Shown: positions 1 to 8,503 of the stretch, piece after piece
Layout of the letters: each line of letters opens with the position of its first letter
How positions within the stretch are numbered: the stretch's first letter is position 1
Source: Thioalkalivibrio paradoxus
Lineage (GTDB): Bacteria; Pseudomonadota; Gammaproteobacteria; Ectothiorhodospirales; Ectothiorhodospiraceae
Reading direction: 5' to 3'
NCBI GenBank assembly: GCA_011390565.1
Contig: JAABSC010000019.1
Span: 1-32,796 of the forward strand
Length of the DNA stretch: 32,796 bases
Notes under the pieces: generated by a model
The model's input: the letters and a program-made list of their open reading frames with translations, nothing else
Told to the model about the DNA's origin: nothing
Database searches by the model: none
Translations under genes and position numbers: made by a program

Positions 1-80
1 TGATCCGGCCGTCACCCCGGACTTGATCCGGCCGTCACCCCGGACTTGATCCGGCCGTCACCCCGGACTTGATCCGGGGT
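1..80. repeat. 23-bp palindromic tandem repeat (at least 3.4 copies)
   Basis: Three full 23-bp units start at 11, 34 and 57, each beginning GTCACCCCGGACTTGATCCG, and a partial unit occupies 1-10, so the array continues past the left edge of the window. Each unit holds CCCCGGA-CTTGA-TCC; in the last copy the stem is 8 bp (60-67 with 73-80, loop 68-72). This resembles the dispersed REP-like repeats found between genes in many GC-rich proteobacteria. The array overlaps the end of ispG and could act as a terminator or 3' stabiliser of its mRNA; that role is inference. Confidence 0.9.
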
Positions 81-1314
81 CCATGTGGCGCTCGCCGGAA
101 CCGTAGCGCTGCTCGATGTAGGCCTCGACCCGGGCCTGGAATTCCTCGGCGATGCGGTCGCCCTTCAGGGTCACGGTCTTCTCGCCGTCTTCGTAGACTG
201 GCGCGACCGGAACCTCGCCCGTACCCGGGAGGCTGATGCCGATATTGGCGTGGCGGCTCTCGCCCGGGCCGTTGACCACGCAGCCCATCACCGCCACGGT
301 CATCTCCTCGACCCCGGGATACCGTTGCTTCCAGCCCGGCATCTGGTGCCGGATGAAGGTCTGGATATCCTGTGCCAGGCGCTGGAAATAGTCGCTGGAG
401 GTGCGTCCGCAACCCGGGCAGGCCACGACCGATGGCAAAAAGCTGCGCAACCCCAGACTCTGCAGAATCTCCTGTGCGACGAGGACCTCCTGCGTCCGGT
501 CGCCCCCCGGCTCCGGCGTCAGCGAGATCCGGATGGTGTCGCCGATGCCCTGCTGCAGCAGCACCGCCAGCGCGGCGGTGGAAGCGACGATACCCTTCGT
601 GCCCATGCCCGCTTCGGTCAGGCCGAGGTGCAGCGGGTAGTCGCAGCGTGCGGCGAGGTCGGTGTAGACCCGGATCAGCGACTGCACGCCGCTGACCTTC
701 GCGGAAAGGACGATGTGATCGTGCGGGAGACCCAGGGCCTCGGCCTGCGCCGCGCTCTCGAGGGCGGAGGTGATGAGTGCTTCCCGGGTGACGTCGTCGA
801 GCGGCAGGGGTTCGGCGCGGGCCGCGTTTGCGTCGAGCAGGCGCGCCAGCACGGCCGGGTCCAGGCTGCCCCAATTCACGCCGATACGCACCGGCTTGTC
901 ATAGCGGCAGGCGATCTCGATCATCGCCTCGAACTGGCTGTCCCGCTTCGAGCCCTTGCCGACGTTGCCCGGGTTGATGCGCAGCTTCGCAAGCGCCTCG
1001 GCGCAGTCCGGGTACTTGCGCAGCAGCTTGTGCCCGTTGAAGTGGAAATCGCCGACCAGCGGCACTTCCAGCCCCATCTTCGCGAGCCGCTCGCGGATTT
1101 CAGGCACCGCGGCGGCGGCTTCCTCGGTGTTCACCGTGATGCGCACGATCTCCGATCCGGCGCGCGCCAGTTCCGCGACCTGGATCGCGGTGCGCACGGC
1201 ATCGGCCGTATCGGTGTTGGTCATCGACTGCACCACGATCGGAGCGTCGGCGCCCACGATGACCGAGCCGACACGCACGGGTATGGTGCGATGGCGAAGG
1301 ATGCCTGGATTCAT
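58..1314 (-). CDS. ispG: 4-hydroxy-3-methylbut-2-enyl diphosphate synthase (flavodoxin)
   Basis: IspG (GcpE) converts 2-C-methyl-erythritol 2,4-cyclodiphosphate to HMBPP, the penultimate step of the cytosolic MEP isoprenoid pathway, using a [4Fe-4S] cluster. The 418-aa product begins [16 protein letters not shown] and continues with the family N-terminus [13 protein letters not shown]. It keeps the cluster segment [13 protein letters not shown] and the C-terminal [17 protein letters not shown]. It is longer than the 372-aa E. coli enzyme, fitting the roughly 410-420 aa form seen in other proteobacteria. The last residues, roughly HMDPGSSPG, and the stop codon (58-60) are encoded by the palindromic repeat at the window edge, so the original C-terminus was probably altered by repeat insertion. 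No strong ribosome binding site precedes the ATG. It lies 74 bp downstream of mgtE on the same strand and may have its own promoter. Confidence 0.96.
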   Translation of the reverse strand: MNPGILRHRTIPVRVGSVIVGADAPIVVQSMTNTDTADAVRTAIQVAELARAGSEIVRITVNTEEAAAAVPEIRERLAKMGLEVPLVGDFHFNGHKLLRKYPDCAEALAKLRINPGNVGKGSKRDSQFEAMIEIACRYDKPVRIGVNWGSLDPAVLARLLDANAARAEPLPLDDVTREALITSALESAAQAEALGLPHDHIVLSAKVSGVQSLIRVYTDLAARCDYPLHLGLTEAGMGTKGIVASTAALAVLLQQGIGDTIRISLTPEPGGDRTQEVLVAQEILQSLGLRSFLPSVVACPGCGRTSSDYFQRLAQDIQTFIRHQMPGWKQRYPGVEEMTVAVMGCVVNGPGESRHANIGISLPGTGEVPVAPVYEDGEKTVTLKGDRIAEEFQARVEAYIEQRYGSGERHMDPGSSPG

Positions 1315-1346
1315 GGCGGATCAGCGTCGCAGGGAAACAGACCCCT

Positions 1347-1375
1347 ATTCTTGCCCCCGGATCGCGACACGGCAA
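1347..1375 (-). promoter_or_regulatory. candidate sigma70 promoter for ispG, overlapping a hairpin
   Basis: Reading the minus strand, TTGCCG (1370-1375) is separated by 17 bases from AAGAAT (1347-1352), each matching 4 of 6 consensus bases, 33 bases upstream of the ispG ATG. The same stretch forms an inverted repeat TTCTTGCC (1348-1355) / GGCAAGAA (1371-1378) with a 15-base loop, which could instead be a terminator for the upstream mgtE pair, although no T-run follows. The two readings may coexist. Confidence 0.35.
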
Positions 1376-1388
1376 GAACCCGCGTCGG

Positions 1389-2750
1389 TCATCCCAGCTG
1401 CAGGATGGCGGTGGCGACGCCGAAATAGATCACGATGCCGACGACGTCCACGACCGAGGTGATCAACGGAGCGCTGGCCGTCGCGGGATCGAGCTTGAGG
1501 CGGGTCAGGACGAACGGCAGCGTCATGCCGAAGAGGGAGCCGAACAGCACGACCAGGAACATCGCGATCGCGATCGCATTGGCGATCTGCATCGTGCCCA
1601 GCCAGTTGCCCGTAAGCCAGATCGAGGCGGCGAGCGCCAGTCCGAGCGCAGTCGCGACCAGGATTTCCTTCAGACCCAGACGAAACCAGTCGCTCGCCTG
1701 GATATCCCCGGTGGCCAGCGCGCGCACCATCAGCGTCGAGGCCTGGGCGCCGGCGTTGCCCCCGGTGGCGATCACCATCGGCAGGAAGAACACCAGCGCA
1801 ACGACGGCCTCGATCGACGCTTCGAAGAACGTGATCGCGGTGCCGGACAGGATGTTCACCACGACCAGGATCACCAGCCAGCCGATGCGCTTGCGATAGA
1901 GCATTTTCAGGCTGGCGTCGCGCAGGGACAGCGGCAGGTCGGCGACCGCGGCCATGCGGTGGAAATCCTCCGTGGTCTCGTCGCGGATGATGTCCAGCAC
2001 ATCGTCCACGGTGATGATGCCCAGGATGGAACCCCACTCATCGACGACCGGCAGCACGTCGAGGTCATAGTGGCTGATGCGCCGCGCGGCCTCCTCCTGA
2101 TCCTCGTGTGCCTCGATGCTGACGATGTCGCTGTGCAGCGTGGACTGCACGCCGGCGGTGGGCCGACTCAGCAGAAGTTCTTTCAGGCGCACCCAGCCGA
2201 GCAGCTGCCCCTTAGGCGTCACCGCGAAAATCGTATTCACCGTCTCGGCGATCTCGCAGTGCTCGCGCAGGTGGTCCAGAGCCTCCGCGACCGTCCACTC
2301 GGGCCGTACGATCGCGAACTCCGGGGTCATGATTCGCCCTGCACTCTCCTCGGGATAGGCGAGCAGCGAGGTCAGAATCTGCTGATCATCCTCGGGCAGG
2401 GCGTCGAGAATCGCTTCCGCGTGTTCGTCCTGAAGTTCGTCGAGGACCGCCGCGGCATCATCGTAGGAGAGTTCGCCAATCAGGCGGGACGCCTGATCGT
2501 GATCCAGGTTCTGCAGCAGCTCGGTCTGGTGCTCGGTGGGGAGGTGCGCGTACACCTCGGCCGCACGTTCGTGCCCCAATCGTTCGAACAGTGTGTGCCA
2601 GTGCTGCCGGGGCAATTCGCCGAGGGCCAGTGCGATGTCCTGCGCCGGATGGGCGCCGACGAGTTCCGACAGCAGGTCGCCCTCGCCGCGTTCCAGTGCG
2701 GTTCGCAGCTCCTGCGCCAGGCTCGGGCTTTCCTCGATGATCGCGTTCAT
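1389..2750 (-). CDS. mgtE: magnesium transporter MgtE (downstream paralogue)
   Basis: This inner-membrane Mg2+ channel/transporter has the MgtE architecture: a helical N domain (about 1-125), a tandem CBS pair that senses cytosolic Mg2+ (about 125-250), and a five-helix membrane domain. The membrane part carries the family signature ATGGNAGAQASTLMVRALA and the last-helix segment LDPATASAPLITSVVDVVG. The chosen ATG at 2750 gives 453 aa, matching the usual length of about 450. An in-frame TTG at 2777 would add nine residues and overlap the upstream gene, but neither start has a clear Shine-Dalgarno. It follows a second mgtE with a 13-bp gap, so both are almost certainly co-transcribed. MgtE activity is set mainly by Mg2+ binding to the N and CBS domains. 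Confidence 0.95.
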   Translation of the reverse strand: MNAIIEESPSLAQELRTALERGEGDLLSELVGAHPAQDIALALGELPRQHWHTLFERLGHERAAEVYAHLPTEHQTELLQNLDHDQASRLIGELSYDDAAAVLDELQDEHAEAILDALPEDDQQILTSLLAYPEESAGRIMTPEFAIVRPEWTVAEALDHLREHCEIAETVNTIFAVTPKGQLLGWVRLKELLLSRPTAGVQSTLHSDIVSIEAHEDQEEAARRISHYDLDVLPVVDEWGSILGIITVDDVLDIIRDETTEDFHRMAAVADLPLSLRDASLKMLYRKRIGWLVILVVVNILSGTAITFFEASIEAVVALVFFLPMVIATGGNAGAQASTLMVRALATGDIQASDWFRLGLKEILVATALGLALAASIWLTGNWLGTMQIANAIAIAMFLVVLFGSLFGMTLPFVLTRLKLDPATASAPLITSVVDVVGIVIYFGVATAILQLG

Positions 2751-2763
2751 GGCTATTCGGGAG

Positions 2764-4128
2764 TCACGCGCCGCCAATGGTGACGTTGAAGATCGCCACG
2801 GCCAGCGCGAAGTAGATCAGGATACCGAAAATATCCGCCAGAGAGGTGACCAGCGGGATGCTCGCGGTCGCTGGATCGAGCTTGAATCGGGTCAGGATGA
2901 TCGGCAGCAGCATGCCCACCACGCTGGCCGCGGCGACGATCAGCGTCATCGCAACGGCGACCAGGAATGCCAGTTCCAGACCGCCGCGCCAGAGTCCGAC
3001 CAGCGATACCGCCAGTCCCATGGTCAGGCCGAGCGAGACGGAAACGCCGATCTCCTTGCCCCAGAGCTTCAGCCAGTCGCGCGCGGTCACCTCACCGGTC
3101 GCGATCGCGCGGACCATCAGCGTCGAACTCTGGGCGCCGGCATTGCCGCCCGAAGCGATGATCAGCGGCAGGAAGAACACCAGCACGACCAGGGCTTCGA
3201 TCGCCTCCTCGTAGCGGGAAATCACGTAGCCGCCCAGCGCGTTGAACGCGACCAGGACCAGCAGCCAGCCGATCCGCTTGCGAAAGAGCAGGAATGGGCT
3301 GGCGTTCTGCAGGCTCAGGGTGAGACCGCCCACGGACCCCATCTTGTGGAAGTCCTCGGTGGACTCGGCTTCGAGCAGATCGACGACGTCGTCGACCGTC
3401 ACGACCCCGAGAAATACACCCTCCTCGCCGATCACCGGGAGCGTCTCGAGGTCGTAGTGCTGGATCATCCGCGCGGCCTCCACCGGGCTTTCCAGCACCG
3501 ATACCGAGATCGTGGCCCCGAGCGGCAACAGGGTTTCCACCGCGTCGTCCGGGCGGCCCCGCAGGAAATGGCGGATCGGGATCGCGGCGAGCAGATGGCG
3601 CTCGCCGTCGACCACGAAGATCACGTTGTTGGAGTGCTCGTCGGCATTGCGGCGGATGAAGGCGAGCGCCCGTTTCATGCTCCAGTCGGGCTCGACGGCG
3701 ATCACCGTGGAGGACATCAGTCGGCCGACCGAGTTTTCGGGGTAATGCAGCTGTTTCAGCGCGCGTCGAATGGCGCGGAAAGGCAGCAGCCGCAGGTACT
3801 CCCGCAGCTGTTCCTCGCTCAGCGACTGCAGCAGCGCCGTGAGGTCGTCGGTCTCCATTTCCGACAGCAGAAAGCGGGCATCGGCACGCGGGGTCTTTGC
3901 CAGAAGACGAATCTGATACTCGGGGTCCAGGTAGCCGAACACGTCGGCCTTGCGTCCCGGCGGAAGGCGGTTGAACACGCCGGCGAGATCGTCGCCGGAA
4001 AGCTCCATCAGCACCCAGGCGATGTCCTGGACACGCATGAAATCCAGCGTCTCGTTCAGGCCGTCGCGATCATCCAGGCGCAGCAGCTCCTGGATTTCGA
4101 CAACGTACTGTTCCAGGTTATGTTCCAT
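2764..4128 (-). CDS. mgtE: magnesium transporter MgtE (upstream paralogue)
   Basis: A second full-length MgtE of 454 aa with N domain, CBS pair and membrane domain. Visible signatures are ASGGNAGAQSSTLMVRAIA and LDPATASIPLVTSLADIFG. The ATG at 4128 (MEHNLEQYVVEIQELL) is preceded by GGAGAG at proper spacing, while the open frame upstream to 4254 looks non-coding in composition, so this start is preferred. It is the first gene of a two-gene unit with the other MgtE. The two proteins are clearly paralogous but diverged throughout, which argues for an old duplication rather than a recent tandem copy. The tandem arrangement suggests either heteromeric assembly or different Mg2+ set points; neither can be decided from sequence. 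Confidence 0.95.
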   Translation of the reverse strand: MEHNLEQYVVEIQELLRLDDRDGLNETLDFMRVQDIAWVLMELSGDDLAGVFNRLPPGRKADVFGYLDPEYQIRLLAKTPRADARFLLSEMETDDLTALLQSLSEEQLREYLRLLPFRAIRRALKQLHYPENSVGRLMSSTVIAVEPDWSMKRALAFIRRNADEHSNNVIFVVDGERHLLAAIPIRHFLRGRPDDAVETLLPLGATISVSVLESPVEAARMIQHYDLETLPVIGEEGVFLGVVTVDDVVDLLEAESTEDFHKMGSVGGLTLSLQNASPFLLFRKRIGWLLVLVAFNALGGYVISRYEEAIEALVVLVFFLPLIIASGGNAGAQSSTLMVRAIATGEVTARDWLKLWGKEIGVSVSLGLTMGLAVSLVGLWRGGLELAFLVAVAMTLIVAAASVVGMLLPIILTRFKLDPATASIPLVTSLADIFGILIYFALAVAIFNVTIGGA

Positions 4129-4606
4129 CACACTCTCCGGGCCGGTCCCGGCGGGATTCCGGGGCGATTGACACGCTGCGGGCAGCGCACGTTCGGTTGA
4201 TGGCTCGGGCGTGATTCGCGGCGCATCGCTGCGGCGGTCCGACCGTCCCCGCAAATGACGAGGGCGGCAGTCCCATCGGGAGGTAGCGAACTGCGGCGAA
4301 TCGTGTGAACGGCCCGGCCTGTTTCCACATGCCCTGCGGAAGGCGACCGAACCGGGAGGGGAGGGTCTGCTTTACCGCAAGGCGTGGCTAGATCGACAGC
4401 GTCGGTTGCGTTTCAAGGCAGATACCCTGGTTGGGGACGACGCAGCGATTGTAGCGGAAGGACCCGGGCGCTTGGAACTGCTGAAGCGTCGCGGAAACCA
4501 GATTTCCCGACAAAAAGGTAGTCTGTGTCCAGGACTCACCCCGGCAGACGGGCCCGCGCGCAATCGAACCAATGACACGCGCGGGAGTCCCTGCGAGAGG
4601 AGTTTC
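4129..4606. other. 478-bp divergent intergenic region, mgtE / ABC transporter
   Basis: No convincing gene is seen here; open frames crossing it have no family-like sequence. It must hold the promoters of both divergent units. A weak minus-strand candidate for mgtE is TTCCAA (4472-4477), 18 bases, TACAAT (4448-4453). Close to the ABC gene, an inverted repeat CCCGCGCG (4553-4560) / CGCGCGGG (4578-4585) with a 17-base loop lies just before its ribosome binding site and could affect translation. I recognised no known Mg2+ riboswitch fold by eye. Confidence 0.4.
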
Positions 4607-5338
4607 ATGGTGGACCGCATGGCAACCCCAGCTTCCAGTGTTCTCGAATGCCGTTCCCTCGGGTTTTCCTATGACGGCGCGGCGGGTACTGCCGACGTGT
4701 TGCGCGGGGTCGACCTGGTCCTGGTGCCCGGCGAGCGGGTCGCCATCGTCGGGGAGAGCGGCAGTGGCAAGTCGACCCTGCTCCATCTCGCGGCGGGTCT
4801 GGAAACCCCGAGCGCCGGCCAGGTGCGGCTGAAGGGCGTGGACCTCGGCACCCTGTCCGAGGGCGAGCGCACGCGGCTCCGGCGCAACCAGATCGGGATC
4901 GTTTTCCAGGCCTTTCATCTCGTACCCACGCTGACGGCGCTGGAGAACGTGGCGCTCCCGCTGGACCTCATGGGTCGCGAAAGGGGGCGCGCCTTGCAGT
5001 CGCGTGCCAGGGCCGCTCTGGCCGAGGTGGGGCTCACAGACAAGGCAGATCGCTATCCCGAACAGCTCTCCGGGGGTGAACAGCAACGCGTCGCCATTGC
5101 CCGTGCGCTCGTTCACCGACCGGCATTGATCCTCGCCGATGAGCCTACCGGCAATCTCGACTCGGTCACCGGCGAGTCCGTGTTTCGGCTGCTCCTGGAG
5201 CAGGTCGAGGCGACGGGAAGTGCATTATTGATGGTGACGCACAGTGATGCGCTGGCCGCGCGTCTCGACCGGACCGCGCGCATGGTCGACGGGAGGCTTC
5301 TGAAGGCGGACGTGCCTGCGGCCGCGGATCCGGCATGA
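4607..5338 (+). CDS. ABC transporter ATPase, LolD/YbbA type
   Basis: A 243-aa cytoplasmic ATPase of the MacB/LolD/YbbA group that powers an FtsX-like permease. It shows Walker A GESGSGKST (about 49-57), the signature LSGGEQQRVAIARAL, and Walker B LILADEPTGNLD, with the NLDS segment typical of this group. The ATG at 4607 is chosen because GAGAGGAG lies just upstream at 4594-4601; an in-frame ATG five codons later is an alternative. Its stop overlaps the next start as ATGA, so it is translationally coupled to the permease at 5335. YbbA rather than LolD is suggested because the partner permease is a single large double-module protein like YbbP, not a LolC/LolE pair. Substrate unknown: lipoprotein, lipid or envelope release are all possible. 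Confidence 0.9.
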   Translation: MVDRMATPASSVLECRSLGFSYDGAAGTADVLRGVDLVLVPGERVAIVGESGSGKSTLLHLAAGLETPSAGQVRLKGVDLGTLSEGERTRLRRNQIGIVFQAFHLVPTLTALENVALPLDLMGRERGRALQSRARAALAEVGLTDKADRYPEQLSGGEQQRVAIARALVHRPALILADEPTGNLDSVTGESVFRLLLEQVEATGSALLMVTHSDALAARLDRTARMVDGRLLKADVPAAADPA

Positions 5339-7845
5339 TCCTGCTCCTGAAGGCCTGGCTGCGGGACTGGCTGCGCCATCCCCTGCAGCGGTTGTTGACC
5401 ATTCTCGGCGTGGTCATCGCGATCGCGGTGGTGCTGGCGGTCGATCTCGCCAACCAGTCCGCGCAGCGTGCGTTCGACCGCTCGATGCTGGAGGTGGCGG
5501 GTGCCGCGACGCACCAGATACTGGGGCCGGCGGAGGGCTTCGACGAACGGCACTACCGGGACCTGCGGTGGGCGGGTTGGCGGGATCTCGCTCCGATCGT
5601 CGAGGGCCCGCTGCGGCTCGAGACCGGGGACAGCGTGTATCTGCTGGGCGTCGATCCGCTGGCCGAGGCCCCGTTCCGCGAGGCGGCCGCGGGATTCGGC
5701 GAAATCCCGGTGCAGCGCCTGCTGACCGAACCCGGCACCGTACTGGTGCCGCCGGCCTGGCTGGAGGCGCGTAACCGTACCGGTGAAGTCGAAGTGACCG
5801 TGCGGGGTGTTTCCGGGATCTACACGGTATCCGCGATCCCGGCACCCGCGGGGGCGGCACAGGGACAGATCTGGGTTGCGGATATCGCAACCGCCCAGGA
5901 GCTGCTCGGACGGCTGGGCCGTCTCGACCGGATCGACGCTCGCCTGCAACGACCGGGCGCGGATGCGGAACTGCAGGCTGCACTGCCGCCGGGTCTCGAA
6001 CTGGTTCCCGTCGGTGCCAGGGATGCCGCGGCGCGTGAACTCGCACAGGCATTCCGGATCAACCTGACCGCGATGAGCCTGCTGGCGCTTCTGATCGCGG
6101 TCTTCCTGATCTACAACACACAGACGTTCTCGGTATTGCGGCGCCAGCAGGTACTGGGTTCACTGCATCTTCTCGGAGTGGGCCGCAACCCGGTCCTGGC
6201 GGTGGTCCTGCTCGAGGCGCTGCTGGTCGGACTGATCGGTACGGGTTTTGGCATCCTGCTCGGGATCGGCCTTGCGCAAGGACTGGTGGGACAGGTGGCG
6301 CGCACGGTGTCCGACCATTTTTTCGTGGTGACGGTGACCGCTGTCGAGCCTCGACCCCTGGCGCTGGCCGCGGTGTTTGCACTCGGTCTCGGGTTGTCCG
6401 TACTGGCCGCGCTGGCGCCGGCATTCGAGGCCTCCGGTCAGCGGAGCATCGCGGCGTCCGGGCGCGCGGCGCTGGAGCGGCGCTCGCATCGGCTGACCGG
6501 CCACCTCTTCCTGATCGGGCTGTTGATGCTTGCGCTCGGCATGGCCGTGGCCGGGTTGGGCTGGGGTGATCTGATCGGAGGATTCGTCGCACTGTTTTTG
6601 CTGATCACCGGGTTTCTGCTGTTGCTGCCGCGTTTTCTCGCCTCCGGCCTGAAGTGGGTGGCCGGCCCTGTTGCGGACCGTCTGGACTCGGCTCTCACGC
6701 GCCTTGCGGGGCGGAGTCTCGAGCGCAGCCTCTCCCGCAGCGGACCGGCGGTCGTGGCATTGACCCTGGCGTTGGCCGCGGCGATCGGGGTGAGCGTGCT
6801 GGTGGGCAGCTTCCGTGTGAGCGTGACCGAATGGCTCGGTGTGACCCTTACCTCGGATCTCTACCTGGTTCCGGCAGAGTCCGCGTCGGGGCGGGGCGGT
6901 GCACGCCTGCCCGGTGAGTGGGTGAGTCTCCTCTCGGATTGGCCCGAGGTCGCGTCAGTAAGTACCGGGACCACCCAGGATGTCGTGTCCGGGCGGGGTC
7001 TGATCCGGCTGTTTCTGCTGGAGCCGCACGCCGACTGGCTCGAACACCTGCCATTGGTCGCCGGGTCGGATCCGGATCTGGACCAGCGACTGCAAGACAC
7101 CGACGCCGTGCTGATCACCGAAGGTTTCGCGGCCCACCAGGGGTTGACGCTGAACGACCGGATCGACATTACCGTGCCGGCGGGCAGCCGATCGTTTGCG
7201 ATTGCGGGCATCTACCGGGACTACAGCCATCCGGGCGGCACCGTGCTCATGCGTTCGGATCGCTACCACGGTGGCGCCGCGCCCGGATTTCACTCGATGG
7301 GTCTGCGTGTCGGTGCGGAGACTGCGGTGGAGGCGCTGGAAAGCCGTCTCGCCGATTGGCTGCGCGATCGCGACGCCGCCGCGCTGATTACGCGTCCGGA
7401 GACGATCCAGCGCGAGTCCCTGGAAATCTTCGACCGGACATTCGCCATCACGCACCTGTTGCGGGTGATTACCCTGGGGGTGGCGTTCGTCGCGATCCTG
7501 AGCGCGCTGGTGGCGCTGCAGATGGAGCGCTCGCGAGAGTACGCGATTCTGCGCAGTACCGGGTTGCTGCCCGGCGGTGTATCGAGACTCGTTTTTCTCC
7601 AGGCCGGCTTGCTCGGACTGTTCGCGGCGGTTGCGGCGATCCCGCTGGGCCTGGGCATGGGCTGGATATTGATCGAAGTGATCAACCGGGAGGCTTTCGG
7701 CTGGCGGATGGACGTGCTTCTGCCGGGTTGGCCGCTCGCCGAGAATCTGCTGCTCGGCATTGGCGCAGCCCTTCTGGCTTCGGTCTACCCCGCCTGGCGG
7801 TTGGCCCGCATGCCGGTGGTTCCGGCGCTGCGGGTGGAATCGTGA
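5335..7845 (+). CDS. FtsX-family ABC permease (YbbP-like)
   Basis: An 836-aa inner-membrane permease whose start overlaps the stop of the upstream ATPase (ATGA). It begins with a membrane segment (about 21-41, ILGVVIAIAVVLAVDL), followed by a periplasmic domain of some 200 residues and a first FtsX module (about 245-380). An extra pair of membrane segments (about 390-430) leads to a second periplasmic domain. A C-terminal FtsX module follows from about 700, with LQMERSREYAILRSTGLLPG, the usual coupling segment that contacts the ATPase. The two-module size and order match E. coli YbbP, partner of YbbA, rather than the roughly 400-aa LolC/E. No SalX-type peptide context is present. The transported substrate cannot be inferred from neighbours. 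Confidence 0.88.
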   Translation: MILLLKAWLRDWLRHPLQRLLTILGVVIAIAVVLAVDLANQSAQRAFDRSMLEVAGAATHQILGPAEGFDERHYRDLRWAGWRDLAPIVEGPLRLETGDSVYLLGVDPLAEAPFREAAAGFGEIPVQRLLTEPGTVLVPPAWLEARNRTGEVEVTVRGVSGIYTVSAIPAPAGAAQGQIWVADIATAQELLGRLGRLDRIDARLQRPGADAELQAALPPGLELVPVGARDAAARELAQAFRINLTAMSLLALLIAVFLIYNTQTFSVLRRQQVLGSLHLLGVGRNPVLAVVLLEALLVGLIGTGFGILLGIGLAQGLVGQVARTVSDHFFVVTVTAVEPRPLALAAVFALGLGLSVLAALAPAFEASGQRSIAASGRAALERRSHRLTGHLFLIGLLMLALGMAVAGLGWGDLIGGFVALFLLITGFLLLLPRFLASGLKWVAGPVADRLDSALTRLAGRSLERSLSRSGPAVVALTLALAAAIGVSVLVGSFRVSVTEWLGVTLTSDLYLVPAESASGRGGARLPGEWVSLLSDWPEVASVSTGTTQDVVSGRGLIRLFLLEPHADWLEHLPLVAGSDPDLDQRLQDTDAVLITEGFAAHQGLTLNDRIDITVPAGSRSFAIAGIYRDYSHPGGTVLMRSDRYHGGAAPGFHSMGLRVGAETAVEALESRLADWLRDRDAAALITRPETIQRESLEIFDRTFAITHLLRVITLGVAFVAILSALVALQMERSREYAILRSTGLLPGGVSRLVFLQAGLLGLFAAVAAIPLGLGMGWILIEVINREAFGWRMDVLLPGWPLAENLLLGIGAALLASVYPAWRLARMPVVPALRVES

Positions 7846-7862
7846 AGCAATTAACGGTGCGG

Positions 7863-8028
7863 CCTAGTGGGCCATGCGGAAAGTTCGGTGCCAGATCGCT
7901 GCGCCAGAAGCGCCGGCGCTACGTTGGGCAAGTTTGAAATAGGTCGGCTATTCCGGCACTTGCCCGCCTTGCTCCGACACTTCTGGCTGTGCTCCATAGT
8001 CACCGAACTTTCCGCATGGCCCACTAGG
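7863..8028. repeat. 166-bp hairpin element, MITE-like
   Basis: Positions 7863-7890 and 8001-8028 are perfect 28-bp inverted repeats. Inside them, GCCAGAAG (7913 region) pairs with CTTCTGGC (7980 region), GGGCAAGT pairs with ACTTGCCC, and AATAG pairs with CTATT around a short GTCGG loop, so almost the whole element folds on itself. Each end carries CTAG, with TGGGCCATGCGG reading inward. CTAG is a target-duplication type known for the IS5 group, so a non-autonomous element mobilised by such a transposase is plausible. It has no coding capacity. It lies 17 bp after the permease stop, where it would also act as a transcription barrier. A large structured terminator is the alternative. Confidence 0.85.
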
Positions 8029-8074
8029 GGAACCCGGTGTTCCGTCGACCACGGCCCACCGGACCCAATGCTGA

Positions 8075-8266
8075 CTACCAGTCCAGGTCATCGACGCCTT
8101 GCCGGTCGTCCAGTTCGTCGCGCAGGCGGCTCTTCAACGCCCGCTGTTCCAACAGGCGTTCCAGCGCCCGCCGGGCGGACAGCGGATTCATCAGGGGCCG
8201 CTGCATCATGCCGAGTTCGGGGGAATCGTCTTCGAAATCCGCGATCATTTCGTCGCCAAGGCTCAT
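8075..8266 (-). CDS. small charged protein, possibly PA3496-like
   Basis: A 63-aa protein starting MSLGDEMIADFEDD, with an acidic N-terminus and a basic/acidic helix of the form ARRALERLLEQRALKSRLRD, ending in an acidic tail. The RR-x-LE-x-LLE-x-x-x-L pattern recalls the short PA3496-type proteins of gammaproteobacteria, but I recognise this by resemblance only. No signal peptide or membrane segment is visible. Support for a real gene comes from a good promoter-like sequence 35 bases upstream, an AGAG motif before the ATG, and composition unlike a shadow frame. It faces the ABC operon convergently and is divergent from msrP. Function unknown. Confidence 0.6.
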   Translation of the reverse strand: MSLGDEMIADFEDDSPELGMMQRPLMNPLSARRALERLLEQRALKSRLRDELDDRQGVDDLDW

Positions 8267-8300
8267 GGGTGCATTCTCTTTAGAAGGTTTCTTTCCTGCC

Positions 8301-8328
8301 CTTATAAGCGTTTACTGATGGATCGCAA
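8301..8328 (-). promoter_or_regulatory. sigma70-like promoter for the 63-aa gene
   Basis: On the minus strand TTGCGA (8323-8328) is followed after 16 bases by TATAAG (8301-8306), matching 4 of 6 and 5 of 6 consensus bases, 34 bases before the ATG at 8266. The surrounding 8280-8375 stretch is much more AT-rich than the rest of the window, as expected for a shared promoter region with msrP on the other strand. Confidence 0.5.
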
Positions 8329-8503
8329 GCAGAAAAAATTTATCGCGGCGCAACAAAGAATTTATCGGTCGGGAAAAGACGAGCCGCAAAGCGGGGTTTC
8401 GGGCGAACTCGCGCCGGTCGGCCGGGTCAGACCTAAACCAACTGCCCAGCCCGGATTGCATCTCCATCGGGCTCCGAATGTCCGCAAGCGTTGAGGTGGC
8501 CCC

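Noticed and set aside
1..80. CRISPR array
   Set aside because: The repeat units abut each other directly with no spacers, so this is a simple tandem palindromic repeat.
85..1428. 447-codon open frame opposite ispG
   Set aside because: High GC gives long antisense frames; the strong IspG homology on the minus strand explains this region.
4129..4606. Mg2+-sensing riboswitch upstream of mgtE
   Set aside because: Looked for conserved M-box-like blocks in the leader and saw none; the region is only described as a divergent control region.
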